From contig JAICLZ010000004.1 of assembly GCA_025929535.1 (NCBI GenBank), positions 1 to 64,000 on the forward strand: 64,000 nt of DNA, read 5' to 3'. Positions within the stretch are counted from its first letter, which is position 1; every line of letters begins with the position of its first letter. This DNA is from Gemmatimonadaceae bacterium (GTDB taxonomy: Bacteria; Gemmatimonadota; Gemmatimonadetes; Gemmatimonadales; Gemmatimonadaceae). The translations under genes and the position numbers were made by a program. The notes beneath the pieces are model-generated. The model saw only the letters and a program-made list of their open reading frames with translations. It was not told the origin of the DNA and searched no databases. This document shows positions 53,215-62,536 of the stretch, piece after piece.

Positions 53215-53339
53215 GCGAGTCTCCCTGCAGACGGTGGGGAGAAGATGCAGTGCGGTTCCGACTGGTGATAGTGCTCGAGGAGATCGATAAAGGTCGTGCG
53301 GGTGAAGCGATCCGCCGGCGAGCCAGGGCTGGAAAGAAA

Positions 53340-53370
53340 ATGAGGCAACCACAACAAGTAGTTGCCTCAT
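53340..53370 (-). terminator. Intrinsic terminator of the DUF5666-like gene
   Basis: ATGAGGCAAC and GTTGCCTCAT form a perfect 10-bp stem with an 11-nt loop. On the minus strand the stem is followed by TTTTCTTTCC. It lies 25 nt beyond the stop of the 53396-54172 gene. Confidence 0.8.
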
Positions 53371-53395
53371 TTGTACTTATGAAACACAGGTGAAG

Positions 53396-54172
53396 CTACT
53401 TCTTGCCTTTCGTCGAATCCGCCACCACCAGGTTCGACGCCTTCATCGTGCCATCCGGCTGCTTCAGCCCCAGCACCACCACTCTCGTTCCGCTCGCGAG
53501 CTTCGTGCTCACGGGAGCGAGCGTGGTGACGGATACGTTGGGTGGTACCGTGATCGTTTGCGATCCGCCACGATAGTTCACCGTGATCTTGCCCGTGTTC
53601 TGGCTGGCGATCGTGCCGTTGGTCATGCGCGGCGGCCCGCCCGTCTTCGGTGCGGCGGACACCGTACCATTCGTCATCGTGCTTTTCTGCTTGCTGCTGT
53701 CCGCGCCGCCTTTGGGCGTCATCAGGTAACTCCCTTCTCCCGTGCCTCGCAGCTCCTCGGGGAAAATGTGGATCTCGGTTGCGCGCTCGCTGCCGTCCGG
53801 CTGCGCAACGGAGGTCACGCCAACGAAGGAGCTCGGCTTCACGTCCGACAGCTTGGCAGACGCCCTGGAGAACACGTGCAGCGGCTGCTGCAGCACGATG
53901 CGCACATCGCCCGTCGACGTCTTCACGGTGATCGCGCTGTCGCTCACGCTGGCGAGGGAGCCACGCACCGGCGTGATGTCCGCAGGCGCCGCCGCGGACG
54001 TATCCGGAGCCGTCGTCGCGGCTGATGCGGAGGTGCTCGATGACGCGGTGGAGTCCTGCGTGGCTGCAGAGTTGTCGTGCTTCGCACATCCGGCGAGTGC
54101 CAGCAGCGCGGCGGAGAGCGTTGCAATCGAGGTGAATGCACCTCTCGGTATCGTGAGCGGTATCTGACGCAT
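53396..54172 (-). CDS. DUF5666-like lipoprotein
   Basis: A 258-residue lipoprotein (lipobox LLALAGC; AGGAG 8 nt before the ATG). A Ser/Thr/Ala-rich linker (STASSSTSASAATTAPDTSA) precedes two related beta-domains: SLASVSDSAITVKTSTGDVR and GTIASQNTGKITVNYRGGSQ. Each then has a Val-rich strand, reminiscent of DUF5666 repeats. No function known. Probably monocistronic, with its own terminator. Confidence 0.6.
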   Translation of the reverse strand: MRQIPLTIPRGAFTSIATLSAALLALAGCAKHDNSAATQDSTASSSTSASAATTAPDTSAAAPADITPVRGSLASVSDSAITVKTSTGDVRIVLQQPLHVFSRASAKLSDVKPSSFVGVTSVAQPDGSERATEIHIFPEELRGTGEGSYLMTPKGGADSSKQKSTMTNGTVSAAPKTGGPPRMTNGTIASQNTGKITVNYRGGSQTITVPPNVSVTTLAPVSTKLASGTRVVVLGLKQPDGTMKASNLVVADSTKGKK

Positions 54173-54304
54173 CGTGAAGCTCCTGTGGTGGCGGATTGGC
54201 GAAAAACGCGAGCGGCGTACGCGCGAAGAGCAGGCAACACCTCGTCGCGCTGCATATACGCACGATCGCGTTCCACCGCTGGAGCTCCGCTCACGATTTT
54301 GTGC

Positions 54305-54643
54305 TCACGAGGCGAGTGACGTGGCGGCGGGCTTGAGCGACGCGAGATAGTTGGCGTACGACGCCTCCACGAGCGCGACGTTCCTCTTCCCTTTCTGCCA
54401 GAGCCACCACCCGAAGATGGCGACCGGCACGCCGATGATGGCAAGTATGATCGTAAGTGAGCTGAGTGCACCGGTGATCAGAAATCCGAGCCCCTGAAAG
54501 CGCTGCGTGGCGAACGTCGATCCATACTCTTCCTTGGCAGCGTACAACACGTCGGGATCGCTCGAACCGGTCGCCTTCAACACGCCCACCACCTGCTGGG
54601 CGCTCGTATCGGCAAGGCTGAACTTGCTCAAGTTCACGTTCAT
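54305..54643 (-). CDS. Small membrane protein, unknown function
   Basis: A 112-residue protein from the ATG at 54643 (AAGG upstream); the GTG-initiated extension in the track is less likely. The first half is soluble (SLADTSAQQVVGVLKATG). A long hydrophobic stretch (FLITGALSSLTIILAIIGVP, then VAIFGWWLW) makes two short transmembrane helices, followed by a basic turn and an amphipathic tail. I recognise no family. Divergent from the ECF sigma gene. Confidence 0.55.
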   Translation of the reverse strand: MNVNLSKFSLADTSAQQVVGVLKATGSSDPDVLYAAKEEYGSTFATQRFQGLGFLITGALSSLTIILAIIGVPVAIFGWWLWQKGKRNVALVEASYANYLASLKPAATSLAS

Positions 54644-54857
54644 CTGCGTCACCTTGTTCGTTGTGGGAATCGTTTGTTTCGAGATCACGCATGGAGCTCA
54701 CGATCCGGACGGTCATCACCCCGTGGATCACGCCCTGTTGCACGGTCCGCCAGCGGGTATTAGCGTGGACTCCGGATCGGCGCTCCTGGAGCGCCCGATC
54801 CCGATCCGATGCTCGCAGTCCTGCATGACATTGCGCAAAGGCGCGGGGAAATCCGTC

Positions 54858-55442
54858 ATGGCAGAAGGCACGCAACAGGTACAGCCACTCGAAGCAGGCA
54901 TTCCGCAGGGGATCGCGGGAAAGCGCAGCGAGCTCGATCTGCTCTTCAGTGTCACGTATGAAGAGCTGCGTCGCCTTGCCGCGAGCGTTCGTCGCAGTGA
55001 TCCCGGCGCGACGCTCAGCCCGACCATGCTCGTCAACGAAGCCTGGCTCAAGCTCGCGAGCTCGCCGCCGGCCGCCGTCGCATCGCGACTGCACTTCAAG
55101 CGCATCGCCGCGCGTGCGATGCGCCAGGTGCTCGTCGAGGCGGCGCGGCGCCACTCCGCGGAAAAACGCGGCGCCGACGTGGCCTTCGTGACATTCGATG
55201 AGGCAGTCGCCGCGAGCACGCCCGCCACCACCCATGCCGACGAATTTCTCGCCCTCGATGCTGCACTCGAGGAGCTTCGCCTCGCGCATCCGCGGCAGGC
55301 ACTGATGGTGGAGAGCCGATTCTTCGGCGGTCTCGACATCACCGAGACCGCGGAGCTTCTCGAAGTCTCCGAGGCAACGATCGTCCGCGACTGGCGAGCA
55401 GCCAAGGCATGGCTCGCACACGAGCTACACAAGCCGCGCTGA
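54858..55442 (+). CDS. ECF-type RNA polymerase sigma factor (TIGR02999-like)
   Basis: A 194-residue alternative sigma factor. Region 2 is short (LLFSVTYEELRRLAASVRRS, SPTMLVNEAWLKLA), and region 4 ends with LDITETAELLEVSEATIVRD and WRAAKAWLAHEL. This is the ECF subgroup found with Ser/Thr kinases in Acidobacteriota, Planctomycetes and Gemmatimonadota. ATG 54858 has GGGGAA upstream; ATG 54825 is an alternative. The kinase gene starts 33 nt after its stop, so the two are co-expressed. No anti-sigma factor is adjacent. Confidence 0.9.
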   Translation: MAEGTQQVQPLEAGIPQGIAGKRSELDLLFSVTYEELRRLAASVRRSDPGATLSPTMLVNEAWLKLASSPPAAVASRLHFKRIAARAMRQVLVEAARRHSAEKRGADVAFVTFDEAVAASTPATTHADEFLALDAALEELRLAHPRQALMVESRFFGGLDITETAELLEVSEATIVRDWRAAKAWLAHELHKPR

Positions 55443-55475
55443 GCGCGCGCACCGGCTTCGCAGACATCAACGGAC

Positions 55476-58112
55476 ATGGACGCCACGCGCTGGGAGCGAA
55501 TGCAGTACGTGTTCCACGGTGCATGCGATCTCGATGAGCCTGCGCGACATGCGTTCGTGGAGCGCGAGTGCGGGATCGATGCGCAGCTCAAGGCCGACGT
55601 GCTCTCGATGCTCCAGGAAGATGCGCGGCAGCATCCTCTGCTCGACGGCGACGTCGCGAACGTTGCCGGACAGCTGCTCACCAAGGGCAAGCACGCCGCG
55701 CTTCCGCTCGGCGCGTTCGGCCGCTATCGGGTGAAGCACATGCTCGGCGAGGGCGGCATGGGAGTCGTGTATCTGGCCGAGCGGGATGATCTGGGGAGTC
55801 TGGCAGCGATAAAGATCCTGCGCGATGCCTGGCTTTCACCGGCGCGGCGCGAGCGCTTCGCGAACGAGCAGCGGACGCTGGCGCAGCTGAATCATCCGTC
55901 CATCGCCCGGCTCTACGATGCGGACGCCCTGCCGGACGGCACGCCGTGGTTCGTGATGGAGTACGTGGAGGGCGTCCCGATCACGGAGTACTGCGCCGCG
56001 CACGCGTGCACGATCGCGGAGCGGCTCACTCTCTTCCGCGCGGTGTGCGAAGCCGTTCAGCACGCGCATCGGCATCTCATCATCCACCGCGATCTCAAGC
56101 CTTCGAACATTCTCGTGAGCCGCGATGGAGACGTGAAGCTGCTGGATTTCGGAATCGCGAAGCAGCTGGATACGCTCGATCAGCCGGCGAATCCCACGCT
56201 CACCGGCCTGCGGCTCATGACGCCGGCCTATGCCGCGCCGGAGCAGATGCGTGGCGGCTTCGCAGGTGTCCTCAGCGATGTCTATTCGTTGGGCGTGGTG
56301 CTGTACGAGCTCCTCACCGGCCGGCTCCCGTTCGATCTCGCGAACCGGACGCCTGCCGAAGCGGAAGCAATGGTCATCGATCACGAGCCGGTACGGCCGT
56401 CGGCCGTGGCACGACGCATCGCATCGGTGTCCAGCGTGGAGACTCGCATTCCGTCCGTCAGCAGGACTGCGTGGGCCGATCTCGATGTGCTCTGCCTCCG
56501 CGCGATTCACAAGGATCCACAGCGCAGGTACCGATCGGTCGAGGCGCTCGCGCGAGACATCGATCACTATCTCGGAGGCGAGCCGCTCGAGGCGCGCCCC
56601 GACAGTGCCAGCTATCGACTCGGGAAGTTCGCGCGCCGGAACTCTCGCGCACTGTCCGCGGCGCTCGGCACGCTCATGATCGTCGTCGCACTCACCGTCT
56701 TCTACACCGTGCGCCTCGCCAGCGCGCGGAATGCCGCCATCGCGGAGGCCGCGCGCACGACGCGCATCCAGCGGTTCATGATGAATCTCTTCCAGGGCGG
56801 CGACGCGGACGCCGGACCCGCGGACAGTCTGCGGGTCGTGACACTCGTCGATCGCGGCATGCAGGAGGCGAAGAGTCTCGACAGCGATCCGGCGACGCAG
56901 TCCGAGCTCCTGGTCACACTCGGAAGCATTTACCAGAAGCTTGGAAACTTCGAGCGCGCGGATTCCCTGCTTCGATTCGCGCTCGATGAGCGGCGCCGTT
57001 TGCTCGGCCCCGAGCATCCCGATGTCGCGGCGAGCCTCGTAGCGCTCGGCTCTCTCCGCGACTCGGAGGCGAAGTATGCGGAAGCGGAGCGGCTGATTCG
57101 CGAAGGGCTCGCGATGAGCAGGCGGCGGCTCTCACCCCAGGATCCGATGGTGCTGACGGCGACTACGGCGCTGGGGCAGCTGCTCGAGGATCGGGGCTCA
57201 TACGACGAGGCGATCTCGGTGTTGCAGGATGCCGTGCGCCTGCAGTCCGTGAGCGGTGAGTCGCGCGATCTCGCGGGAAGCATGACCGAGCTCGCGAACA
57301 GTCACTTCTATGCGGGGCATTACGGCATCTCCGATTCGCTCAATCGCCGCGTGCTCGCCATGGATCGCCGCCTGTACGGCGAGCGCCACCCGCACGTGGC
57401 CGACGATCTGATCAATCTCGGCGCCATTCAGCTCGAGCTCGGACACTTTGCGGAGGCCGAGCGGTACGATCGCGAGGCCCTGGACATCACCGCACGGTGG
57501 TACGGTCCGAACCATCAGGAAACGGCATCGGCAATGACGATCCTCAGTCGCGCGCTCGTGTCCGAGAAGCGGTACGCCGATGCAGCGGGGATGCTGGAGC
57601 AGGCGCTCGTCATCCAGGAGCACGTCTACGGGCCTGTGCATCCTCGCGTCGCATCCACCCTCAACGAGCTCGGAAGAGCGGCCGTGTCGCTCGGCCAGCT
57701 GGACGAGGCGGAGGGGTATTTCCGGCGAGAGCTGAGCATCTATCGCTCCGTGTACGACGACAAGCACTATCTGATCGGTGTCGCGCTGTCCAATCTCTCC
57801 GGAGTGGCGCTCGAGAGAAAGGATTATTCCAGAGCGGAGGCGCTCCTTCGCGATGCGCTCGCGCGTTATGCCGCGACGCTGCCACCGGACCACCAGCTGA
57901 TTGGCATCGGGAGAGTGCGACTGGGGCACGTGCTCTTGCGCGAGAAGCGCTTCGCGGAGGCGCAGTCGGAGAGTCAGGCCGGGTACGACGTTCTCATGAA
58001 GAAGAGCGGCTCATCCGTCAGCTGGATTCAGACCGCTCGTGAAGATCTCGCGACCGAGCACGACTCGCTGCAACACCCGGTGCTCGCCGCGGGCGCTGGG
58101 TCGAAACAATGA
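55476..58112 (+). CDS. Transmembrane Ser/Thr protein kinase with C-terminal TPR repeats
   Basis: An 878-residue receptor-like kinase. Residues 1-75 are a short helical lead; the kinase domain spans roughly 84-370 with GEGGMG at 91-96, the ATP lysine in AAIKIL, HRDLKPSN near 204, DFG near 226 and APEQMRGG. A transmembrane helix (LGTLMIVVALTVFYTV) follows near residue 400. The rest is a string of TPR/NPHP3-like units (LLVTLGSIYQKLGNFERADS; HPDVAASLVALGSLRDSEA). All catalytic residues are present. Likely partners are the upstream ECF sigma factor, perhaps as its activator, and peptides bound by the TPRs; both are inference. Confidence 0.92.
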   Translation: MDATRWERMQYVFHGACDLDEPARHAFVERECGIDAQLKADVLSMLQEDARQHPLLDGDVANVAGQLLTKGKHAALPLGAFGRYRVKHMLGEGGMGVVYLAERDDLGSLAAIKILRDAWLSPARRERFANEQRTLAQLNHPSIARLYDADALPDGTPWFVMEYVEGVPITEYCAAHACTIAERLTLFRAVCEAVQHAHRHLIIHRDLKPSNILVSRDGDVKLLDFGIAKQLDTLDQPANPTLTGLRLMTPAYAAPEQMRGGFAGVLSDVYSLGVVLYELLTGRLPFDLANRTPAEAEAMVIDHEPVRPSAVARRIASVSSVETRIPSVSRTAWADLDVLCLRAIHKDPQRRYRSVEALARDIDHYLGGEPLEARPDSASYRLGKFARRNSRALSAALGTLMIVVALTVFYTVRLASARNAAIAEAARTTRIQRFMMNLFQGGDADAGPADSLRVVTLVDRGMQEAKSLDSDPATQSELLVTLGSIYQKLGNFERADSLLRFALDERRRLLGPEHPDVAASLVALGSLRDSEAKYAEAERLIREGLAMSRRRLSPQDPMVLTATTALGQLLEDRGSYDEAISVLQDAVRLQSVSGESRDLAGSMTELANSHFYAGHYGISDSLNRRVLAMDRRLYGERHPHVADDLINLGAIQLELGHFAEAERYDREALDITARWYGPNHQETASAMTILSRALVSEKRYADAAGMLEQALVIQEHVYGPVHPRVASTLNELGRAAVSLGQLDEAEGYFRRELSIYRSVYDDKHYLIGVALSNLSGVALERKDYSRAEALLRDALARYAATLPPDHQLIGIGRVRLGHVLLREKRFAEAQSESQAGYDVLMKKSGSSVSWIQTAREDLATEHDSLQHPVLAAGAGSKQ

Positions 58113-58145
58113 AGAGCTCTCGAGTCATGAACGGAGGGTGACGGC

Positions 58146-59261
58146 ATGCCGATGAGCTACAGAATCTACCTCGAGCGGCGCGCGGCACTCGACCAAGATT
58201 GCGCGTACACTGAGAAGCAGTTCGCGCAGGCGATCGCGCTTCGAGACCGCGCCGTGGGCGCCATGGACGCGGCCGAAGCAAATCTCGACAACGGCAACGA
58301 GGAGCTGCGAGCCGCGCGCGAACACGAGCTGCTCGAGAGCACCGCTCGCGCCGACGCCGCCATCAAGGAAGTGGACGTGGCCGCCGAAGAGCGCGATCGC
58401 GCATTGGCAGAGCGCAAGGATCTCGAGGGCGAGTACCCCGAGTTCGAGGAGGCCGCGAAGGAACGGATCTCTCCGACGGATGAGAATGCGCCCGCGGACA
58501 TCGCCAGTCCGCGGGAACGCATCAGCGACTTCATGGATCAGGCGAAAGGCGTCTTCGACACTGGTCTCATGACGGGTGGAATGATCGCGCAGATCGTCAC
58601 CGCCACTCCCGACGTCCACGAGCAAGCGACGCCCCCGGCGACGATCGAGCAGATGAAGCAGGAGGTGGCGAGAGAGGCCATCTCACTGGAGGAGCACACG
58701 ACGCAGGTGTACGAGGCTCGCGTGAGCGCGCCCGCGGGGGAGCTGCCGCCCGAGATCACCGAGCATCAGAGCCAGAAGGAGCGCGAGGAAGAACGCGAGA
58801 AGGAACGCCGGAAGGAGCTCCAGGAGGGCCGCGAGACAGAGGAGGAGAAGAAGTTCGTCGACTCGCAGATCGAAGCGGCCGGCGGTGAGGAGCACATGAC
58901 CAGCGCAGACGATTTGAAGGAGAAGAACAACGAGCTCCTCGAAAAGCTGGCAGAATCGAGCAGGCACCCGTCATTTCCCGACCCGGAGAAATCGGCCGAC
59001 CTGATCGCTTCGCGATCGCGCATGGTTGCCAACGACAACGACCCTGGGCACGATGGGCACGCGCCAGCGAATGACAACCAACCTGGGCACCGTGGCATCC
59101 CCGCTGCGGACAAGCCTGCGGAGATGCCGGCGCAAACGAACACCAAGGTCGGCGCGGGAATGCCCGATCCCGATCCGCCAGCAGCCACGCTCGCCGCGCG
59201 CGCGCCGGCGAACGACAGTCAGCCGCTCTCTCCCGCGAACGACAACGACCAGGACCTCTAG
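58146..59261 (+). CDS. Acidic coiled-coil protein with ANDN repeats, unknown function
   Basis: A 371-residue soluble, very acidic protein (GGAGGG 8 nt before the ATG). Residues 1-110 form a helical bundle or coiled coil (LDQDCAYTEKQFAQAIALRD, ADAAIKEVDVAAEERDRAL). Residues 200-260 are an extreme Glu/Arg/Lys helix (EREEEREKERRKELQEGRE). The tail is disordered with four spaced ANDN/ANDS motifs (VANDNDPGH, PANDNQPGH, PANDSQP, PANDNDQ). No signal peptide or membrane segment. It lies 33 nt after the kinase gene on the same strand and converges on the ATPase operon. No family recognised. Confidence 0.65.
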   Translation: MPMSYRIYLERRAALDQDCAYTEKQFAQAIALRDRAVGAMDAAEANLDNGNEELRAAREHELLESTARADAAIKEVDVAAEERDRALAERKDLEGEYPEFEEAAKERISPTDENAPADIASPRERISDFMDQAKGVFDTGLMTGGMIAQIVTATPDVHEQATPPATIEQMKQEVAREAISLEEHTTQVYEARVSAPAGELPPEITEHQSQKEREEEREKERRKELQEGRETEEEKKFVDSQIEAAGGEEHMTSADDLKEKNNELLEKLAESSRHPSFPDPEKSADLIASRSRMVANDNDPGHDGHAPANDNQPGHRGIPAADKPAEMPAQTNTKVGAGMPDPDPPAATLAARAPANDSQPLSPANDNDQDL

Positions 59262-59272
59262 CGCGCCCCGAT

Positions 59273-59995
59273 TCACGCGTGCCGCAGACGCACGATCTCG
59301 AGCGATCGTCGCCACGCGGCACGGATGCCGAGCAGATTCCCGAGCAGGAAGTGCATCAGCACGATGGCACCCACAATTGCCCCGACCTGTGCCGGACTTC
59401 GAAAGAGTCCGCGCAGGGGCTGCATCCACATGGGTGGCGCCGAATCGATGGGCATCGTGCTGGTGAGCCGGTAGGCGAGCACCGCAAGCAGCGCGAGCCG
59501 CACGATGTGCCGTGCGACTCTGTAGCCTCGATGATTGGCGAGCCGCTGCTCGAGGCGGCTCGCGGGCCACAGGAGAACGAGGCACGCAGCGGCCGTAATG
59601 GCGATGTGCGTGTTCGTCGGCGCACCCGGATCGAGCTTGCTCACCAGCGAAAACACCCCGCGTGCGGCGCCGAGCTCGATCGCAGCGGCGAGTGGATACA
59701 GAGCGCCGAGCAAGGGAAGCGCTCTCGGTACCTGTGCGAAAAAAATCACGAACGCCGCGAGAGCGACCGCGCCCGCGCACCCGGTGCCGCCGTACCCACC
59801 CGCGTACGCCCCGGCGTATCCGCCACCGTGCGGCACGCCGCCGGCGGTGGTGCCCCACCCGTCGGTGGCTGGCCCGCCCAGCGACATGGGCGGGTTCGTT
59901 ATTGGCGGTATCTCACCCGGTGCATGACCCGGGAGCTGCGCATCGTGCCCCGGCCAGGGAGATGTGTGCCTCCAGTAGTCATCCGAAGGCGTCAT
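59273..59995 (-). CDS. Polytopic membrane protein, probable partner of the VirD4-like ATPase
   Basis: A 240-residue protein with AGGGG 7 nt before the ATG. A Gly/Pro/Tyr-rich soluble N-terminus of about 70 residues (GGGYAGAYAGGYGGTGCAGA) precedes four or five transmembrane helices (LAAFVIFFAQVPRALPLLGA; IAITAAACLVLLWPA; VGAIVGAIVLMHFLLGNLLG). I recognise no family. It starts 30 nt after the ATPase stop on the same strand, so it is almost certainly in its operon; that location is the only clue to its role. Confidence 0.65.
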   Translation of the reverse strand: MTPSDDYWRHTSPWPGHDAQLPGHAPGEIPPITNPPMSLGGPATDGWGTTAGGVPHGGGYAGAYAGGYGGTGCAGAVALAAFVIFFAQVPRALPLLGALYPLAAAIELGAARGVFSLVSKLDPGAPTNTHIAITAAACLVLLWPASRLEQRLANHRGYRVARHIVRLALLAVLAYRLTSTMPIDSAPPMWMQPLRGLFRSPAQVGAIVGAIVLMHFLLGNLLGIRAAWRRSLEIVRLRHA

Positions 59996-60025
59996 CCGGA
60001 TCCCCTTCGATCGACGTCAAGACAC

Positions 60026-62536
60026 TCAGACTCGCGCAGCCACTGCACCCGTGGACGTGCGAAGCCGCGCGTCCGCCGCCCCGGCCTGCGCGTGCTCGAG
60101 CGCGCGTGCGACCTCCCGGCTGGAGCCGGGATACTCCGGATGCAACCGGACCACGTCGCGCCGCGGTACCCTACCCCGCGTCGCAAGCACGACGGCGGTA
60201 TCCGGCACGGCCGCAATGCTCGCGATCTCGCCGCCGACCACGAGTGGACGCGGACCGAGCATCATGCGAAGCGGCGACTGGTCCCTGGTTGGCACCGGAG
60301 CGCCGCGGAGCACGGACAGCGCCTGTGCAATGCGACTTGGTGCACTGAACCACGCCGCACCGCCCGCGAACATCTGCGCCATGTGCGGTTGCGTGCGAGT
60401 CACGGCAGTCGGCCCCGAGATCGCCTCCATCGCCAGGCTGCCCCGCACCGTATTGCCCTCGACATCACTCGGCGCGAGCTGCCAGGCCTGCCCCGCACGC
60501 TGGGAGATGAGCTCGTCCGTTGCTGGCGAACGCCCCGACAACGCGATGACACTTCCGAAAATCGACAGCCACTTGAGCGCGGTCGCCTCCCCGAGCTTCG
60601 CGTTGACTCCCTCGATTCCCTGCGTTGCCGCGACCATGGCCAGTCCAAGAGAGCGGCCGATCGGCAGCATCTGCGCGTCCTGCGTCGTCGCGACTTCCTG
60701 CGCTTCGTCGACGATGAACGCCACCGGTGTTTCCGACGTTCCGCTCCAATCGCGATCCGCACGCGACTTGAGTCCGCTGAAGAGCCGCGCCTTTATCAGC
60801 GCAGTGACCACCGACCCCGCAACACCGTAGCGATATTCGGGGATGAGCAGGCCGATTCTTCCTCCCGTGAGTGGAGCGAGGATGTCGATCGAGTCCTTGC
60901 CCGCGGGCGTCTTCGCCCATCGCAGAAGCTCCGGCGTGGCGGTGATCGTCGAGATCCACGAGCGAATGACCGCGAGAATGTTGCTGCGGGTCTTCTCCTC
61001 CATCGTGTCCCACTCGAAGCGGAAGTACGTGAATGCTTCCCGCAGCAGCGGGTCCTCGTCCGCCTTCGGAAGGAGCGCGTCGATGAGCTGATCGCGATCC
61101 TGTTTGTTGCTCACCACCTGCGCGGAGTGATAGAGCGACCACCATGCGCCGCCCGCGGCCTGCGCGATCACCGCGCCGCGCCTGAGCGCGCCCGCTGCGC
61201 TGTTGACCCAGAACATGTCCTGTCCCGCTCCGGCCGGCGCGAGGATCTCGCGTACGGTATCGATGATCACCGAGGGCTCCACTCCGGACACGAGCGAGAC
61301 CTCCACGCCGCGCGCCGGGTCCACGAGCTGCATGCCGGGCAGATCCGCCAGCTCACTCGGAAGCGCGCCCTTGCCGTCCATGATCACGAGCCCGATGTCT
61401 TCGTGCTCGCTGAGCTGCCGCGCGAGCGGACGCAGAATTCCCGACGTCTTCCCGGAGCCCGTGCCGCCAAGCACCAGCGCGTGCATCTGCAGATCCCGCA
61501 GCGAAAGTCGGAACGGCAGTCCCGCGCTCGGCGCGAAGACATCGCCACGGCCGGCGAACACGCCGGTGGTTTCGCCCAGCTCCACGGCGGCGCTCGTATC
61601 TCGCGTGGCCTCGAGGATCTGCCGCCTGCGCGCCGTCTCCGGAATCGCACCCCACGCCTGCCCGCCTGCCGCGACGAACGCAGAGCCTTCGACGCCTTCG
61701 GCAGCCTGGAGCTCCAGAGCGCGGTTCATCAGCGGGCGTCTGTCGCGAATCAGCTTGAGAAGGAGGATGAACAACACCATCCATGAGCCACCGTGCTTCG
61801 TGAAGCTGAACATGTCCGTCGCGAATCCGAATGGACTGCCACCCATTCCTGGTCCGCCGCCCAACCCGCCCGCCGAAGGATCGAATCCCTCGGCACCCTG
61901 CGGAACCGCCCCCGGCGCGGCCGTGGTGAACAGATACGCCACGGCCCATCCGACTGCGAACGCGGTCAGTATCCACCAGAGCGAGCGATTGGTCGCTTCG
62001 AGCGTGCGTCCATCTTCCGCGGAAATTTCGGACGAGAGCGGGCGCCCATCGATCGTGAGCCAGCTGTTCTGCACTTCGTCGCGCAGATCAGCGGGCGTGT
62101 CGGGCGGAAGGTCTCTCAGGAACGCGCGTTTGACGATCGACTGCGCTTCATGGCTCGCCGACGCCGGACACGCGAGGCGCATCAGCACCGGTACCGCGAA
62201 GAAGAGAAAGGCGCCGAAGGCCGCAAAGCCGAGGAGAATGCCGAAGCGGTCGCCTCCTCTGAAGGCGAACTTCTCGCCCAGGAACACCGTCGCCAGCCAG
62301 GCAGCGGCAATCACGGCGAGCTGCATCCCATGCGCGCTCTCGGAGACGATGCGGCCGAGCAGGCGATGGTAGACCTCCCGCGCAATCCTGACGATGCTCC
62401 CGTCGTGCGAGGGAGCGAAGAACACGAGTGGATCGACCGGGACGAACTTCCAGAACCAGTAGTTGACGATCGATGGATCCAGAGCGATCGGCTTTGGCCC
62501 GACTGCGGTGATCTCCTTCATTATCGACTCGCTCAT
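60026..62536 (-). CDS. VirD4/TraD-like (type IV coupling protein family) membrane ATPase
   Basis: An 836-residue hexameric-ATPase candidate. ATG 62536 has AGGAGG 7 nt upstream. Three or four transmembrane helices lie in the first 270 residues, broken by a Gly-rich loop (GGLGGGPGMGGSPFGFA). The motor domain has Walker A GGTGSGKTSG near residue 357, a DGKG strand (GLVIMDGKGALPSELA), and Walker B VAFIVDEAQEV near 610. This is the TraD/VirD4/TrwB fold, used to pump DNA or effectors in conjugation. No relaxase, T4SS channel, pilus or mobility gene is nearby, so conjugation is not supported. HerA/FtsK-like roles are alternatives. Confidence 0.82.
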   Translation of the reverse strand: MSESIMKEITAVGPKPIALDPSIVNYWFWKFVPVDPLVFFAPSHDGSIVRIAREVYHRLLGRIVSESAHGMQLAVIAAAWLATVFLGEKFAFRGGDRFGILLGFAAFGAFLFFAVPVLMRLACPASASHEAQSIVKRAFLRDLPPDTPADLRDEVQNSWLTIDGRPLSSEISAEDGRTLEATNRSLWWILTAFAVGWAVAYLFTTAAPGAVPQGAEGFDPSAGGLGGGPGMGGSPFGFATDMFSFTKHGGSWMVLFILLLKLIRDRRPLMNRALELQAAEGVEGSAFVAAGGQAWGAIPETARRRQILEATRDTSAAVELGETTGVFAGRGDVFAPSAGLPFRLSLRDLQMHALVLGGTGSGKTSGILRPLARQLSEHEDIGLVIMDGKGALPSELADLPGMQLVDPARGVEVSLVSGVEPSVIIDTVREILAPAGAGQDMFWVNSAAGALRRGAVIAQAAGGAWWSLYHSAQVVSNKQDRDQLIDALLPKADEDPLLREAFTYFRFEWDTMEEKTRSNILAVIRSWISTITATPELLRWAKTPAGKDSIDILAPLTGGRIGLLIPEYRYGVAGSVVTALIKARLFSGLKSRADRDWSGTSETPVAFIVDEAQEVATTQDAQMLPIGRSLGLAMVAATQGIEGVNAKLGEATALKWLSIFGSVIALSGRSPATDELISQRAGQAWQLAPSDVEGNTVRGSLAMEAISGPTAVTRTQPHMAQMFAGGAAWFSAPSRIAQALSVLRGAPVPTRDQSPLRMMLGPRPLVVGGEIASIAAVPDTAVVLATRGRVPRRDVVRLHPEYPGSSREVARALEHAQAGAADARLRTSTGAVAARV

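Noticed and set aside
59273-62536. Integrated conjugative element based on the VirD4/TraD-like ATPase
   Set aside because: No relaxase, channel, integrase, attachment repeats or tRNA site is visible in the window.
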